This document shows, piece after piece, positions 18,353-28,764 of a stretch of 64,000 bases of DNA. Origin of the DNA: Synechococcus sp. UW140 (GTDB taxonomy: Bacteria; Cyanobacteriota; Cyanobacteriia; PCC-6307; Cyanobiaceae); assembly GCF_900474295.1 (NCBI RefSeq), contig NZ_UCOB01000003.1, positions 186,001 to 250,000 on the forward strand, read 5' to 3'. A program made the translations under genes and the position numbers. Every line of letters begins with the position of its first letter. The stretch's first letter is position 1. The notes under the pieces were generated by a model. The model had not been told where the DNA came from and searched no databases. It saw only the letters and a program-made list of their open reading frames with translations.

Positions 18353-19741
18353 ATGGCCAACATCAGCTCCAATCCTGTGCCAGGCCTGGTGATTACCATC
18401 ACCGGCGAAGATCTTGACCTGCGCGGCAATGGAATTGCCCGGTGGCAGAACTGGGTGGTCGTGGTGCCATCCCTTTTGCCCGGTGAGGTTGCCCGTGTGC
18501 AGCTCCAGCAACGCAAACGGTCTCATTGGATTGGTCGCCGCACTGAATCCTTACTCGCAGCCAGTGATGCAAGAAAACCTCCATGCATCCTTGCCAGCGA
18601 TTGCGGTGGATGCACCTTGCAACATCTTGAAGACAGCAGCCAAGCAGCATGGAAGCAACGCCAGTTGCAGAAGGCCCTGTTACGACTTGGATCGATCAGT
18701 CATCCAACGGATGCCCTGCTCACGAGCGAAGCCTCCTGTCTTGGGTACCGCAACAGAGCTCTTCTTCCGCTACATCGAGATGTTGAAGGGCGGATGCGCA
18801 TGGGCTACTACCGGCGTGGTTCCCACCGAATCGTCAATCTGAATCACTGCCCTGTGCTTGATCCGCGGTTGGATGAACTTCTCAAGCCATTGAAGCAAGA
18901 CTTGCAGGATTCAGGCTGGCCAGCTGATTCAGACCTGCAAAACGGTCCAGCCCTAAGGCATCTCGGTTTAAGACTTGGCAGTCGTACCGATGACATTCTG
19001 ATCACCCTCGTGAGCAGCACCAATGAACTCAACGGCCTGAAGGAGATGGCCCAGGCATGGTGTCGTCGATGGCCACAAGTTCGTGGTGTCACCTTGAATC
19101 TCCAACCGAAGCGAAGCAACCGTGTGCTGGGTGATAACACCCAGTTGCTGTGTGGATCGGCTCAGATCGAAGAATCGTTCTGTGGCATCTCATTGATGCT
19201 GGGAACGACAACGTTCTTTCAAGTCAACACCCTTCAGGCCGAGGCCGCAGTGGATCGGCTTTGTCAGTGGCTCAAAATGAGAGCCGGCATCACGAGCGTG
19301 ATCGACGCGTACTGCGGGATTGGCACCATTGCCCTACCGCTTGCGTCACAGGGTCACAACGTGCTCGGTCTCGAACTTCATCGTGAATCAGTCGATCAGG
19401 CACGACTGAATGCAGCCAGAAACCATCTCGATAACGTGGACTTCAAAGCTGGTGACGTGAAATCGTTGTTGGCAGAAGCCCTACCTCACCACAAGGCCCT
19501 GGTGGTGGATCCACCCAGGAAAGGCCTCGATACCGAGGTTGTTGATCAGATTCTCTCATCTCCGCCAGCCTGGTTCGCCTATCTCAGTTGCGATCCTGCC
19601 ACGTTATCTCGGGATCTCAAACAACTCGCGGGTCCTGAAGGGCCCTATGCGGTGGAGGCACTTCATCCCGTTGATTTCTTCCCCCAGACCACCCATCTTG
19701 AGTGCCTAGCACTGTTAAGACTGGCAGATCAAGTGGGCTGA
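18353..19741 (+). CDS. rlmD: 23S rRNA (uracil-5-)-methyltransferase, RlmD/RumA type
   Basis: A 462-residue SAM-dependent RNA methyltransferase that makes 5-methyluridine. An N-terminal TRAM domain (about 10-65) is followed by iron-sulfur cysteines C78, C84 and C87 and a fourth in LNHCPVLD. The SAM site is DAYCGIGTIALPLA, the motif DPPRKGLD is present, and the catalytic nucleophile is the Cys of YLSCDPATLSRDL. The exact target uridine in 23S rRNA (or tRNA, as in TrmA-like relatives) is not visible from sequence. It converges on pheT. Confidence 0.93.
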   Translation: MANISSNPVPGLVITITGEDLDLRGNGIARWQNWVVVVPSLLPGEVARVQLQQRKRSHWIGRRTESLLAASDARKPPCILASDCGGCTLQHLEDSSQAAWKQRQLQKALLRLGSISHPTDALLTSEASCLGYRNRALLPLHRDVEGRMRMGYYRRGSHRIVNLNHCPVLDPRLDELLKPLKQDLQDSGWPADSDLQNGPALRHLGLRLGSRTDDILITLVSSTNELNGLKEMAQAWCRRWPQVRGVTLNLQPKRSNRVLGDNTQLLCGSAQIEESFCGISLMLGTTTFFQVNTLQAEAAVDRLCQWLKMRAGITSVIDAYCGIGTIALPLASQGHNVLGLELHRESVDQARLNAARNHLDNVDFKAGDVKSLLAEALPHHKALVVDPPRKGLDTEVVDQILSSPPAWFAYLSCDPATLSRDLKQLAGPEGPYAVEALHPVDFFPQTTHLECLALLRLADQVG

Positions 19742-19778
19742 GCGTTTGGCCAAGCGTTGTTCGGCTTGACAGCTCAGC
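19737..19778. terminator. Inverted repeat spanning the convergent rlmD and pheT stops
   Basis: GCTGAGC (19737-19743, containing the rlmD TGA) pairs with GCTCAGC (19772-19778, containing the complement of the pheT TGA), and CAAGC (19751-19755) pairs with GCTTG (19764-19768) inside. It could end transcription from both sides, though neither side has a T-run. Confidence 0.45.
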
Positions 19779-22245
19779 TGCGTAATTCGGCGTTGAATTG
19801 TTTTACGAGAGACTGGCGAACCTTCTCGTGCACAGGTTGCAACTGTTCATCAGTGAGGGTGCTGTCTTTACCTCGATAGCGAATACGGAAGGCCTGACTG
19901 CATTGGTTCTCACTAAGCTGACCACCCTCAAAACGATCAATCAGTTCAACGCTTTCCAGCAATGGCTTACCCGCCTTGCGGATTGCTTGTAGTAGATCGG
20001 CACAGTGTTGATCACGCTTCACCACCACTGCCAGGTCACGCTCCATTGCCGGCACTGTGCTGAAGGGCTTGAAGGCAGGAGACCAACGGTTGGTACGCGT
20101 CGCGGCTTCAAGCAAGCGAGTGAGTTGAAGATCAAATAAGAACGTGTGATCTGGAAGATCGAACTGTTCACACAGCAGAGGATGGAGTTGGCCAAAGCTG
20201 CCCAGCGCACGCCCTTCCAAGACCAATTCGGCAGCACGACCAGGGTGAAGACGCCCGTCATCCTTGAATGGACGATCGACAACATCCAGCTTTAGGGCCT
20301 GGAAAATTCGTGTAAGCAAGCCCCGCGCTGTGAAATAAGTAAGGGGAATAGGTTTGCCACTATTGGTCCAACGTTCTAGACGTCGTTCGCCGCAGATGAC
20401 TCCACCAAGACGAGCGCTTTGTTGAATCGATTCTCCCTCCAGAGCAAAAACATTGCCAATTTCAAACAGCCAACATCCTGGCTGGGAACTTTGAAGATTG
20501 CGTTGGCAGACCCTTAGGTGTTCTTCCCAAAGATTGGCTCGCAGATGACTTGTTTCGGCGAGTAGAGGATTACTGATTGGTATGCGAATCTCATCGCTCT
20601 CAGCCCCCACCGGCCGGGCCTCCGGATCAGGAGAGGTCAGTGACAAAGCAGTGATCTCTTGAAGACCAGAGGCACAGAACAGCATCCTTAAGCGTCGCTC
20701 CGCCTGTTGTGCTGGGGTCAGATGTCCAGGCTCGAGCGGGTCAGGAAGCAGTGATTCGAAGCGGTCAAATCCAACCAATCTGGCCACTTCTTCAATCAGG
20801 TCGACCTCCCGTAATAGGTCGCAGCTACGGGAGGGAGGAACCTTGACGCTCCAACCCGTCTCAAGAGCTGTCAGCTCACAGCCAAGTGCCGTCAGACACC
20901 GTTCAATCACCCCATCGTCCAGCGTTTCGGGCCCCTCCTCCCCGGCCAAGGCTCCCAACAACTGATGCACCGCTGCACGTCGCAACATGAGAGGGGGCTC
21001 TGCTGTTGCAGGCTCGGAGCAGACGAACGTGCTGCCAGCGGTGGCGCCAAGATGGTCACTGATCAGCAGGATTGCCCGTTGCGCTGCGGCAAGGGTGACC
21101 TCCCGCGGTAATCCTTTCTCGTAACGACTGCTGGCTTCGGTACGTAGTCCGCCACAACGGCTGCTATTGCGGACTGCGGTAGGGCTGAAGAGTGCGGACT
21201 CCAACCAAATACGGGTCGTGGAGGCAGTGACACCGCTTGCTTCACTACCCATTACACCGGCCAAGGCCACGGGCAAATTGCGACAGGTCACGAGCTGTGC
21301 TCTGGCATCAAGGCTGAGTTCCCGTCCATCCAGGCCGGTGAACAATTCAGCGTCTTGGGCCTGACGGAGTCCGAAATCGGCAGCAGTGACAGGACCTCCA
21401 CAGAGACGGTCTAGAGCATCAGCATCGAAGGCATGCAGGGGTTGCCCCTGTTCCAGCATCACCAAATTGGTGAGGTCCACCACAATGTTGACGCTGTTCA
21501 TTCCAGCCCTTTCCAGACGCTGGCGAAGCCAGGTTGGCGAGGGTTTTGCTGCATCGACATCGCACAGCTCTGTGACGCCATAGAGGCCACCAGCACGCAT
21601 CGCTTCCGTACTGACGGGATCGGTCTTGAGAGGGGCGATGGATTGGGGCGGTTGAAGGTCAGGGAGATTGAGAGCTGCACCTGTGAGAGCAGACACTTCA
21701 CGGGCGATTCCCGTCATCGAAAGCCCATCCGGCCGATTCGCCGTAATCGCCAGATCAAGCACTGTGTCGTCCAGTCCCAACAGTGCAGCGACTGGAGTTC
21801 CTGGAACAGGGACTGAGTCCAGCAGATCTTCGAGAATGGCAATGCCATCCACGTCGCTGGACTGGCCCAGTTCCTTGAGGGAACAGATCATTCCCTCACT
21901 GGCAACCCCCCTCAATTCCCCGGACTTGATCTTGAGGTTGACAGCAGGCAACACCGCTCCAACGGTGGCCACCGGCACGTGAATGCCATCACGCACATTC
22001 GCTGCGCCACAGACAATCTGCAACGTCGCTTCGCGACCGACATCAACTTGACAAACACTCAACTTGTCAGCATCCGGATGTTTCACCCGTTCCAAGACGC
22101 GTCCAACAACGACACCCTGAGCCAGGAGTGAGAGATCCTCAATCTCTTCCACCTCAAAACCAGCCATCGACAGGCGTTCCGCCAATTGATCAGCGGGTTC
22201 CTCCACCTGAACGAGATCCTGAAGCCAGGAGAGAGAAACTCGCAT
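19774..22245 (-). CDS. pheT: Phenylalanine-tRNA ligase beta subunit
   Basis: An 823-residue PheT. It has the EMAP-like tRNA-binding domain at about 40-150 ([36 protein letters not shown]), the B3/B4 domain with [11 protein letters not shown], the B5 domain ([24 protein letters not shown]), a catalytic-like core and a C-terminal FDX-ACB domain ([15 protein letters not shown] to the end). PheT partners PheS, which is not in the window. Length and domain order are normal. It diverges from rpmG across a 139-bp gap. Confidence 0.97.
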   Translation of the reverse strand: MRVSLSWLQDLVQVEEPADQLAERLSMAGFEVEEIEDLSLLAQGVVVGRVLERVKHPDADKLSVCQVDVGREATLQIVCGAANVRDGIHVPVATVGAVLPAVNLKIKSGELRGVASEGMICSLKELGQSSDVDGIAILEDLLDSVPVPGTPVAALLGLDDTVLDLAITANRPDGLSMTGIAREVSALTGAALNLPDLQPPQSIAPLKTDPVSTEAMRAGGLYGVTELCDVDAAKPSPTWLRQRLERAGMNSVNIVVDLTNLVMLEQGQPLHAFDADALDRLCGGPVTAADFGLRQAQDAELFTGLDGRELSLDARAQLVTCRNLPVALAGVMGSEASGVTASTTRIWLESALFSPTAVRNSSRCGGLRTEASSRYEKGLPREVTLAAAQRAILLISDHLGATAGSTFVCSEPATAEPPLMLRRAAVHQLLGALAGEEGPETLDDGVIERCLTALGCELTALETGWSVKVPPSRSCDLLREVDLIEEVARLVGFDRFESLLPDPLEPGHLTPAQQAERRLRMLFCASGLQEITALSLTSPDPEARPVGAESDEIRIPISNPLLAETSHLRANLWEEHLRVCQRNLQSSQPGCWLFEIGNVFALEGESIQQSARLGGVICGERRLERWTNSGKPIPLTYFTARGLLTRIFQALKLDVVDRPFKDDGRLHPGRAAELVLEGRALGSFGQLHPLLCEQFDLPDHTFLFDLQLTRLLEAATRTNRWSPAFKPFSTVPAMERDLAVVVKRDQHCADLLQAIRKAGKPLLESVELIDRFEGGQLSENQCSQAFRIRYRGKDSTLTDEQLQPVHEKVRQSLVKQFNAELRS

Positions 22246-22384
22246 CGAGCCGACGAAGTGGGCTGGGAATCCTACGAAGCTCCCATCCCGCTGGCAGAAC
22301 CGTGAGCATGGCCGATGGACGGTCCGTCTAGAGGGTAAGCTTGGAGGCTGTCACTTCGCTTCGCACCTGCGGTGCAACGTCCTT

Positions 22385-22579
22385 ATGGCTAAGAACAAGG
22401 GCGTCCGGATTGTGGTCACTCTCGAGTGCACCGAATGCCGGTCCGCCACCGACAAGCGTTCTCCAGGCGTGTCTCGTTACACCACTGAGAAGAATCGCCG
22501 GAATACCACTGAACGGTTGGAGCTCATGAAGTTCTGCCCCCAACTCAACAGGATGACTCTCCATCGAGAGATCAAATGA
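22385..22579 (+). CDS. rpmG: 50S ribosomal protein L33
   Basis: A 64-residue L33 of the bacterial and plastid type: [19 protein letters not shown], then [23 protein letters not shown]. The first Cys pair (CTEC) is kept, and of the second pair only one Cys appears ([10 protein letters not shown]), so a four-Cys zinc knuckle is not complete. rpsR follows after 38 bp, the usual L33-S18 pairing in cyanobacteria. Confidence 0.97.
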   Translation: MAKNKGVRIVVTLECTECRSATDKRSPGVSRYTTEKNRRNTTERLELMKFCPQLNRMTLHREIK

Positions 22580-22617
22580 GTTCGCAGATTCGCTGTTCCT
22601 TTCCCCGTTCCTAATTC

Positions 22618-22839
22618 ATGTCGAGCTCATTCTTCAAGAAGCGCCTTTCGCCGATCAAGCCTGGTGATCCCATTGATTACAAGGATGTTGATCTGCTCAA
22701 GAAATTCATTACCGAGCGTGGCAAGATCCTGCCCCGTCGACTCACAGGCTTGACTGCCAAACAGCAACGTGACCTCACCAACGCTGTGAAGCGTGCTCGC
22801 ATCGTGGCAATGCTGCCGTTTGTCAATCCAGAGGGCTGA
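22618..22839 (+). CDS. rpsR: 30S ribosomal protein S18
   Basis: A 73-residue S18 with the family core: [42 protein letters not shown], then IVAMLPFV. Full length and normal. It lies between rpmG and an RNB-family exonuclease (15-bp gap), so ribosomal protein and RNA decay genes probably share a transcript. Confidence 0.98.
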   Translation: MSSSFFKKRLSPIKPGDPIDYKDVDLLKKFITERGKILPRRLTGLTAKQQRDLTNAVKRARIVAMLPFVNPEG

Positions 22840-22854
22840 TCCCTGACTGCTCAC

Positions 22855-24876
22855 GTGTTTCATGCTGGCGACCTCGTCGGCCTGGTCGAAACACGTGAGC
22901 CAAAGCTAGCTGTTGTCGAATCAGTACAAGGCAGCAAATATCGCATTCGTGTTGGCTTCACAGCCAAGCAGCAGGTTGTTGCTAAGCGACACCTCGAACT
23001 CATCTCCCCTTTGCCCAGTGGTGATGCACCACCCATTCGCCTAGGCCTTGCCCCTTGGTCATTCTCTGAGCCAGAGCTTCATCAAGCTCGTCCCAGCAGA
23101 CGCGAATGGGCCTCAGCCTGGGTCCTGCTCTCGGAATCAGACGAGACACTTGAGCTTGACGCATTCGCGGATCTTGTCTGCGCTGCGGATCGCCCCATCC
23201 ATCGCGTTGTCTGCTGGCTGGCCTTGCATCATTCGCAATGGATGTTTCGCTTCAAGCAAGGTGTGATTGAAGCGCGAAGTAGCGACGAGCTAAAACATCT
23301 TCGTCAGGAAGAACGCCGGCAGAGGCGTAATCAAGCCCGTCGTCAAGCCTGTATTGACCTATTTCGTCAGGGTGACGCCATACAACCTGATTGCCTTGAT
23401 CATCAGCAGGCCCAGTGGATGGAGCAGATCAAGGAGATGGCGACAGGACGCCTTGATTACCGAAAACTAGAAGACGACGTCAAAATAATTCTGAAGGAAC
23501 TTCATCTCGACAATGACACGTTAGATCTCTATCGAATGTTGATCAAGCTTGGACAAATTGATCCCCATCAGTTGCCCGCCATGCAGGCCAGTCGATGGTC
23601 ATCTGGATTCAGTTCAGAGCTCGAAGCATTAGCAAGCCAATTAGTCGATGAAAGTGAGACAAACAAACCAGGTGATGATGAGCGCTTGGATCTGTGTCAT
23701 TTGCACTGCGTCACCATCGATGATGCCGACACACGTGACATCGACGACGGTCTTTCCCTTGAAAGGAAGGATGGAGGCGGTGCTCGAATCTGGATCCATG
23801 TTGCTGATCCCGGGCGTCTGATCGAAGCCGGCTCACCGCTCGATCAGGAAGCCATGGCCCGTGGCAGCAGTCTGTATCTGGCACAGGGAATCCAATCCAT
23901 GTTCCCGTCCTGTCTGGCTACAGGTCCTTTTAGCCTCCGCAGTGGCCGAAGAAACCCAGCGTGGAGTACCTGGGTTGAACTGGATCCAGATGGGGCGATT
24001 GAGGCGTACGGAATCATGCGTAGCTGGGTGAAACCTCTTTACAAACTCAGTTATGACGATGCGGATGAACTGATTGATTTAGCTCCACCAGAAGAAGCGG
24101 ATCTCGCAGAGCTCGATCATCTTCTCAAACGTCGAAAGCAATGGCGTGAAAACAATGGAGCTCTGATGATGGAACTCCCGGAAGGTCGATTTCGCTGTCG
24201 CGACAACCAAGCCTCGCTAGAGATTACGGAGCCCTCCCCCTCCCGGTTGATGGTTGCGGAAGCCATGATCCTGGCGGGTGCTGCAGCTGCTCAGTTCGGC
24301 ATCGACCATGCAGTCGCTATGCCCTTCCGTAGCCAACTGCCTGCGGAGTTGCCCTCGCCAGCCGAATTGCACGAGTTACCCGAGGGTGCTGTGCGCTTTG
24401 CCGCCATCAAGCGATGCTTAAGCAGAGGTTTGATGGGAACGAAACCAGCTGCTCATTTCAGCCTCGGCCTGCCGGCCTATGTACAAGCAACCTCTCCAAT
24501 TCGTCGGTATGGGGATTTGATCGTGCAACGTCAGATGCTTGCCACCCTGAACAATGACCCCCCATTCAGTGAAGACGATCTCCAAAATCTGGTTAATCAA
24601 GTGGATCACGCCACCCGAGAAGGCATCGGAATAAGCCGAGAAGACCAGCGCCACTGGCAGCAGGTGTGGTTTGAATCCCACTGTGAAGACCATTGGCAGG
24701 CCGCTTTTCTGCGTTGGTTGAGACCACAAGACCAACTTGGGCTGATTCGGATTGATTCACTGGCGATTGACCTCCCAGCTGAGTGCCCAGCTGGCTGTTC
24801 GCCTGGTGACGATCTAACAGTGGAGGTGATTGCTGCCGATTCGAGCTGTGATCAACTCAAGTTGAGGGGACGCTGA
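22855..24876 (+). CDS. RNase II/R family 3'-5' exoribonuclease (catalytically intact)
   Basis: A 673-residue RNB enzyme. The four active-site aspartates are all present in VTIDDADTRDIDDG (D289, D295, D297, D298, matching D201, D207, D209 and D210 of E. coli RNase II), followed by RIWIHVADPGRLIEAGSPLD. The RNA-anchoring segment TSPIRRYGDLIVQRQML is also intact. The N terminus is a cyanobacterial or plastid-type leader without a classical cold-shock pair. The C terminus after about 625 is short and only weakly S1-like. Start GTG 22855. A second, degenerate RNB paralogue is at 48026. Confidence 0.93.
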   Translation: MFHAGDLVGLVETREPKLAVVESVQGSKYRIRVGFTAKQQVVAKRHLELISPLPSGDAPPIRLGLAPWSFSEPELHQARPSRREWASAWVLLSESDETLELDAFADLVCAADRPIHRVVCWLALHHSQWMFRFKQGVIEARSSDELKHLRQEERRQRRNQARRQACIDLFRQGDAIQPDCLDHQQAQWMEQIKEMATGRLDYRKLEDDVKIILKELHLDNDTLDLYRMLIKLGQIDPHQLPAMQASRWSSGFSSELEALASQLVDESETNKPGDDERLDLCHLHCVTIDDADTRDIDDGLSLERKDGGGARIWIHVADPGRLIEAGSPLDQEAMARGSSLYLAQGIQSMFPSCLATGPFSLRSGRRNPAWSTWVELDPDGAIEAYGIMRSWVKPLYKLSYDDADELIDLAPPEEADLAELDHLLKRRKQWRENNGALMMELPEGRFRCRDNQASLEITEPSPSRLMVAEAMILAGAAAAQFGIDHAVAMPFRSQLPAELPSPAELHELPEGAVRFAAIKRCLSRGLMGTKPAAHFSLGLPAYVQATSPIRRYGDLIVQRQMLATLNNDPPFSEDDLQNLVNQVDHATREGIGISREDQRHWQQVWFESHCEDHWQAAFLRWLRPQDQLGLIRIDSLAIDLPAECPAGCSPGDDLTVEVIAADSSCDQLKLRGR

Positions 24877-24898
24877 CCCCAACTAGTCCAGCCGCGAA

Positions 24899-26719
24899 CT
24901 AAAGACGTTGGCTAATCCTCAACCAAGGTCCCCAAGGGTTCGCCGTTCCAAGCAAGCAGGTATCGACAGGATGGTCCAGCGTTGTCAACCAGTCGTGGAC
25001 AGACGGCTCAAGGGTGATCACTGGCCAGCTGTTGCCATCGGATTGGTGAAGAATGAATCCACCAGTTTGATCGGGAACGAGTCGCCCAGACCAACGGGTT
25101 GCTCTTGGATGGAGCAAGGGTCTCTTGTTCCTATCGAACCCTGGTGAATCTGAATCGCGAGGCCAAAGATCGCCTTCCAGCATCCGTTGAGGGTCTGCAA
25201 CGACAGCGGACTGGCGTTTGCTCCACTGAGGGTGATGCCAAGGAGTGTCCCAGAGTGGGACCACCGCAGCAGGAGCCTTCGGGTCATGGATCAAAGCATC
25301 CTGCAGAACACGGACAGGTAGATCAGCAGGCGCACAATTCATTTCTACGGCCAGAGCGGCAGCGGCCCCAGCCGCCTGACCAAGATTCAGAATCAGAGGT
25401 TGAAGCCGAGTGGCACCGTTAGCCATATGGCTGGCGCTGAACTGTTTATCGGCTGCCAAGAGATTGTCGACCTCCAGGCTCAGCAGGGCGCCATAGGGAA
25501 TGCAAAACGGTGTACCAGTCCATCGACCTCCCCAACGACAACTTTTAACTGCCAATGGCCAATCCTGGCCGGGGTAATGGTGATCGTTCGCATAATTGCC
25601 AACTGCAATTGACTGCAGTTCTCCAGCATCATTCAAGGGCAATGCTGCTTGCGAAACCCCTTCAGCAATGGGCAAAAGCTCCTGCTCAACCAAGGTATGA
25701 CGACCGATCATCCGACGGCCCTCACGCCAGTACGGCATCGCCGCCAACCAGGGAGCAGGGCTGCCAGCGTCTTTTGGGAAAGCCTTGCCCAGCCTCATCC
25801 AACCTCCACTGGCGTCTTGCATCGATGCAGCAAATCTGAGGCTATGGGCCTGCATGTCTGCATAGAGCTCTTGCTCGGCCTGTTCCCCTCTACTGAAAGC
25901 ACGCTCAAGGTCGTCGTGCCAATCATTGCCGTGTAACGGCCAATTCAGCATCACCAAGCCAGATGGCAAGCGGCCATAAGTCAGGGTTCGTTCCAGCCCG
26001 AATGAATCACAGGCCTTCCGGAAGGGGGCGCTGATGTCAGGTTGAGTAACCGGTTGAATTGTCCCGGTCCGACCGCTTTTGAATCCGTCGCTCTGCAACT
26101 GACCGATGACCACCCATGTGGGTGACTGCACCGGCTGCTCGGCAAAGAAGGGGTCGCTTTCTAGTCGCACTTGTGCAGGGGCACTGGGCTCACCCCACTC
26201 CTCCTGCGCTTCCCATCCGAATCGAAAGGGCACATCCGCCAACGGGAAGAGATCTCCACGATCGCTGCCTTCGATCACCACACGGCATCCCACCCTGCGT
26301 TGTTCACCTCCGTGCTCCACTCGCAACGCCGTAAGCACGGTCCCCTCTCGTTCGAGCTCAGAGACTCGACTGCGCCACCACCACTCAAGATTGGGTTCAG
26401 CCCGCACCCACTGCTGCAGGATCGCTTCGGCTGTTGTGGGGCGATAACCGAAACAGCTCACCCAGTTGTGGTCCAGGCCGTCAGGCTCGGAGTGTTCTAA
26501 GGCTCGAAGGAACGCTCCCCAGAGCCCTGTCTGCCAAGGAGAAAGCTCATTGCCATCAGGGCAGCAGACCCCTGCAGCACTCACCATCCCTCCCAACCAG
26601 GATCCAGGTGTCAATAGCAGGGTGCTCGCTCCAGAACGGGATGCCTGGATCGCTGCAGCCACTCCACCGGTGCCGCCTCCCCAGACGACAACATCAAAAT
26701 TCTGATCGGCAGCAGCCAC
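24899..26719 (-). CDS. FAD-dependent oxidoreductase (FAD_oxidored-type)
   Basis: A 606-residue flavoprotein. The dinucleotide-binding loop is GGGTGGVAAAIQASRSG at residues 14-30, followed by LLLTPGSWLGGMVSAAGV, typical of PF12831-like oxidoreductases. The FAD-closing region (LLAADKQFSASHMANGATRLQPLILNLGQAAGAAAALA, about 410-450) is present. The C-terminal about 130 residues are an extra domain with no recognised motif. There is no signal peptide. The substrate is unknown; relatives are annotated as putative carbohydrate or xanthan-lyase-linked oxidoreductases, which is not evidence of function here. It converges on the RNase gene (22-bp gap). Confidence 0.85.
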   Translation of the reverse strand: MAAADQNFDVVVWGGGTGGVAAAIQASRSGASTLLLTPGSWLGGMVSAAGVCCPDGNELSPWQTGLWGAFLRALEHSEPDGLDHNWVSCFGYRPTTAEAILQQWVRAEPNLEWWWRSRVSELEREGTVLTALRVEHGGEQRRVGCRVVIEGSDRGDLFPLADVPFRFGWEAQEEWGEPSAPAQVRLESDPFFAEQPVQSPTWVVIGQLQSDGFKSGRTGTIQPVTQPDISAPFRKACDSFGLERTLTYGRLPSGLVMLNWPLHGNDWHDDLERAFSRGEQAEQELYADMQAHSLRFAASMQDASGGWMRLGKAFPKDAGSPAPWLAAMPYWREGRRMIGRHTLVEQELLPIAEGVSQAALPLNDAGELQSIAVGNYANDHHYPGQDWPLAVKSCRWGGRWTGTPFCIPYGALLSLEVDNLLAADKQFSASHMANGATRLQPLILNLGQAAGAAAALAVEMNCAPADLPVRVLQDALIHDPKAPAAVVPLWDTPWHHPQWSKRQSAVVADPQRMLEGDLWPRDSDSPGFDRNKRPLLHPRATRWSGRLVPDQTGGFILHQSDGNSWPVITLEPSVHDWLTTLDHPVDTCLLGTANPWGPWLRISQRL

Positions 26720-27219
26720 GATGCGACAACGTCCTTGTTTGTGATTGGTTGTTTCTCGAGTTCAGTACAGGAGCTGAGAGCAGGAAACGCAAGCCCAGGC
26801 ATCAACAACACGTCCGTTGACGGCAAGCGCTGCTCTGCTTGTTCACGCCCCTCACGTTGACCAAACGAACGTTGAGGGGATGGTGTGGGAAGCCTCGACT
26901 TCAAGCATCCATCTTTGGAGACCTGGATCGACCGAACGATCGCTCCTCTCAGAGCGATCACGAAAACGGAAAAGCGGCACAGCCATTCCCCTGGTATCAA
27001 TCAGGTGAGCACGACGCCCCATCTGTCACCATCCCTACGACCCTGAAAGCAGCGGGTGGAGAATCGATCCAGTCACAAACAGAGAGGCGAGCCTGGGGCC
27101 AGAACTCAGCGACAAGGCATTGCGCTGACGGATTCGCGTCAGCGGAGGTCGTTAGGATCCAACGCCACCAGCCCGACCCGCAGAGTGGAGAGGCATTGTC
27201 AGGAGCAGACGTCGGAGAG
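26720..27219. other. 500-bp gap upstream of metG with two hairpins
   Basis: The metG frame stays open here to an ATG at 26839, but the translated extension is unlike any methionyl-tRNA synthetase and is rejected. No other frame looks coding. Two inverted repeats stand out: a bulged 11-bp stem at 26848-26879 and a perfect 7-bp stem at 27124-27143. No T-box or riboswitch core is recognised. Confidence 0.5.
27124..27143 (+). promoter_or_regulatory. Hairpin in the metG leader
   Basis: GCTGACG pairs perfectly with CGTCAGC across a 6-base loop, about 75 bp upstream of the metG ATG. It has no T-run and so is not a standard terminator. Confidence 0.35.
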
Positions 27220-28764
27220 ATGACCTACAGCCTCACGACCCCTCTCTATTACGTCAACGACAAACCTCATCTCGGTAGCGCCTACACAACGCTCGCTTGC
27301 GATGCGCTCGCCCGTTTCCAACGCCTTGAAGGGCGCGATGTGGTTTTTATCACTGGCGTTGATGAGCATGGGCAAAAGATCCAGCGCACAGCTGCAGATC
27401 GCGATGTCAGCCCACAGGAACACTGTGATCGAATCACGCAAAGCTATCGGTCTTTGTGGCATCGCTGGGGCATCAGCAACGATCGATTCGTTCGCACAAC
27501 CGCAGACAGACACTTGCCCTTAGTGCAAGATTTTTTCCGGCGTTGTGAAGCCAACGGTGACATCCGAATCGGCCGCCAGACTGGCTGGTACTGCGTGGGT
27601 TGTGAAGAGTTCAAAGATGATCCTGCTGAAGCCAAAGATCCGATCTGCCCAATTCACCAGAAACCTCTGGAGTGGCGTGATGAGGAGAACCTGTTTTTCC
27701 GTCTCTCCAATTTTCAAGAACGGATCGAACGACTCATCAACGAACCGGACTTCATCGCTCCGGCGAATCGACGCAAGGAGATTCAGAATTTTGTAGCTGG
27801 CGGTCTGCGTGATTTCTCCATATCGCGCGTGAACGTGACATGGGGACTGCCGGTGCCCGGACATTCCGGACATACCTTCTACGTCTGGTTTGATGCATTG
27901 CTCGGCTATCTCACTGCTCTTCTCGACGACGGGGGTGAGATCAATCTGGATCGCCTTACCGATGTCGGATGGCCTGCACAGATGCAGGTCATCGGCAAAG
28001 ACATCCTTCGTTTTCACGCTGTCTACTGGCCTGCGATGCTGATGTCGGCAGGGTTGCCACTACCCAAAAAGGTATTTGGCCATGGTTTTCTCACCCGTGA
28101 AGGCCAGAAAATGGGCAAATCACTCGGCAACGTTCTTGATCCCGAGCTCCTCTTAGAACGTTGTGGTTCCGATGCTGTGCGTTGGTACCTCTTGCGAGAT
28201 ATTCAATTTGGTGATGATGGCGATTTCCAACAACAACGATTCACCGATCTAGTCAATAACGATTTGGCCAACACAATCGGCAATCTTCTCAATCGCACCG
28301 CATCGATGGCTCGAAAGTGGTTCGACGACGCCGTTCCACCTTCAGGCAGCGCTACAAATGCTGACCATCCCTTGCGACTTCAGGCAGAAAAAGCAATTTC
28401 AGAGACACGCGCTGCCATGCCATTAATGGCCTTCCAGCATGCTTCCGAATCAGTTCTTCAGCTTGCGATTCAGGCCAATGGCTATCTGAATGAACGTGCT
28501 CCTTGGAGCCTAATGAAGCAGGAGGGCAATGAATCGGTCGTCGGTTCAGATCTGTATGCCGTCTTGGAATGCTGCCGGATCGTGGGACTCCTGCTAAACC
28601 CTTTAGTGCCTGACCTGAGTCTTCGAATTCTGGATCAGCTCGGCCAGGATGAAATGCCCGAGCATTGGAATGATTCCCTTGTTTGGGGGAAGCTTGCGAG
28701 CCATCAGTCCCTCCCTAAACCAAACCCGGTGATGCAGCGACTCGAACTGGAGACTCCCCTTTGA
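27220..28764 (+). CDS. metG: Methionine-tRNA ligase
   Basis: A 514-residue class I synthetase. The N terminus MTYSLTTPLYYVNDKPHLGSAYTTLACDA contains the HIGH-equivalent HLGS, the KMSKS loop appears as KMGKS in GQKMGKSLGNVLDP, and WGLPVPG and WFDALLGYL are standard. A zinc-knuckle CVGCEEF...CPIH is present. The C-terminal anticodon-binding helices end at ETPL, and no EMAP-type C-terminal extension is present, as expected for this length. The ATG at 27220 is the family start. The stop overlaps the lptC-like TTG start (TTGA). Confidence 0.96.
   Translation: MTYSLTTPLYYVNDKPHLGSAYTTLACDALARFQRLEGRDVVFITGVDEHGQKIQRTAADRDVSPQEHCDRITQSYRSLWHRWGISNDRFVRTTADRHLPLVQDFFRRCEANGDIRIGRQTGWYCVGCEEFKDDPAEAKDPICPIHQKPLEWRDEENLFFRLSNFQERIERLINEPDFIAPANRRKEIQNFVAGGLRDFSISRVNVTWGLPVPGHSGHTFYVWFDALLGYLTALLDDGGEINLDRLTDVGWPAQMQVIGKDILRFHAVYWPAMLMSAGLPLPKKVFGHGFLTREGQKMGKSLGNVLDPELLLERCGSDAVRWYLLRDIQFGDDGDFQQQRFTDLVNNDLANTIGNLLNRTASMARKWFDDAVPPSGSATNADHPLRLQAEKAISETRAAMPLMAFQHASESVLQLAIQANGYLNERAPWSLMKQEGNESVVGSDLYAVLECCRIVGLLLNPLVPDLSLRILDQLGQDEMPEHWNDSLVWGKLASHQSLPKPNPVMQRLELETPL

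Noticed and set aside
26839-27219. In-frame 127-codon extension ahead of metG
   Set aside because: The translated segment is low-complexity and does not resemble any synthetase N terminus; ATG 27220 gives the family start MTYSLTTPLYYVNDKPHLG.
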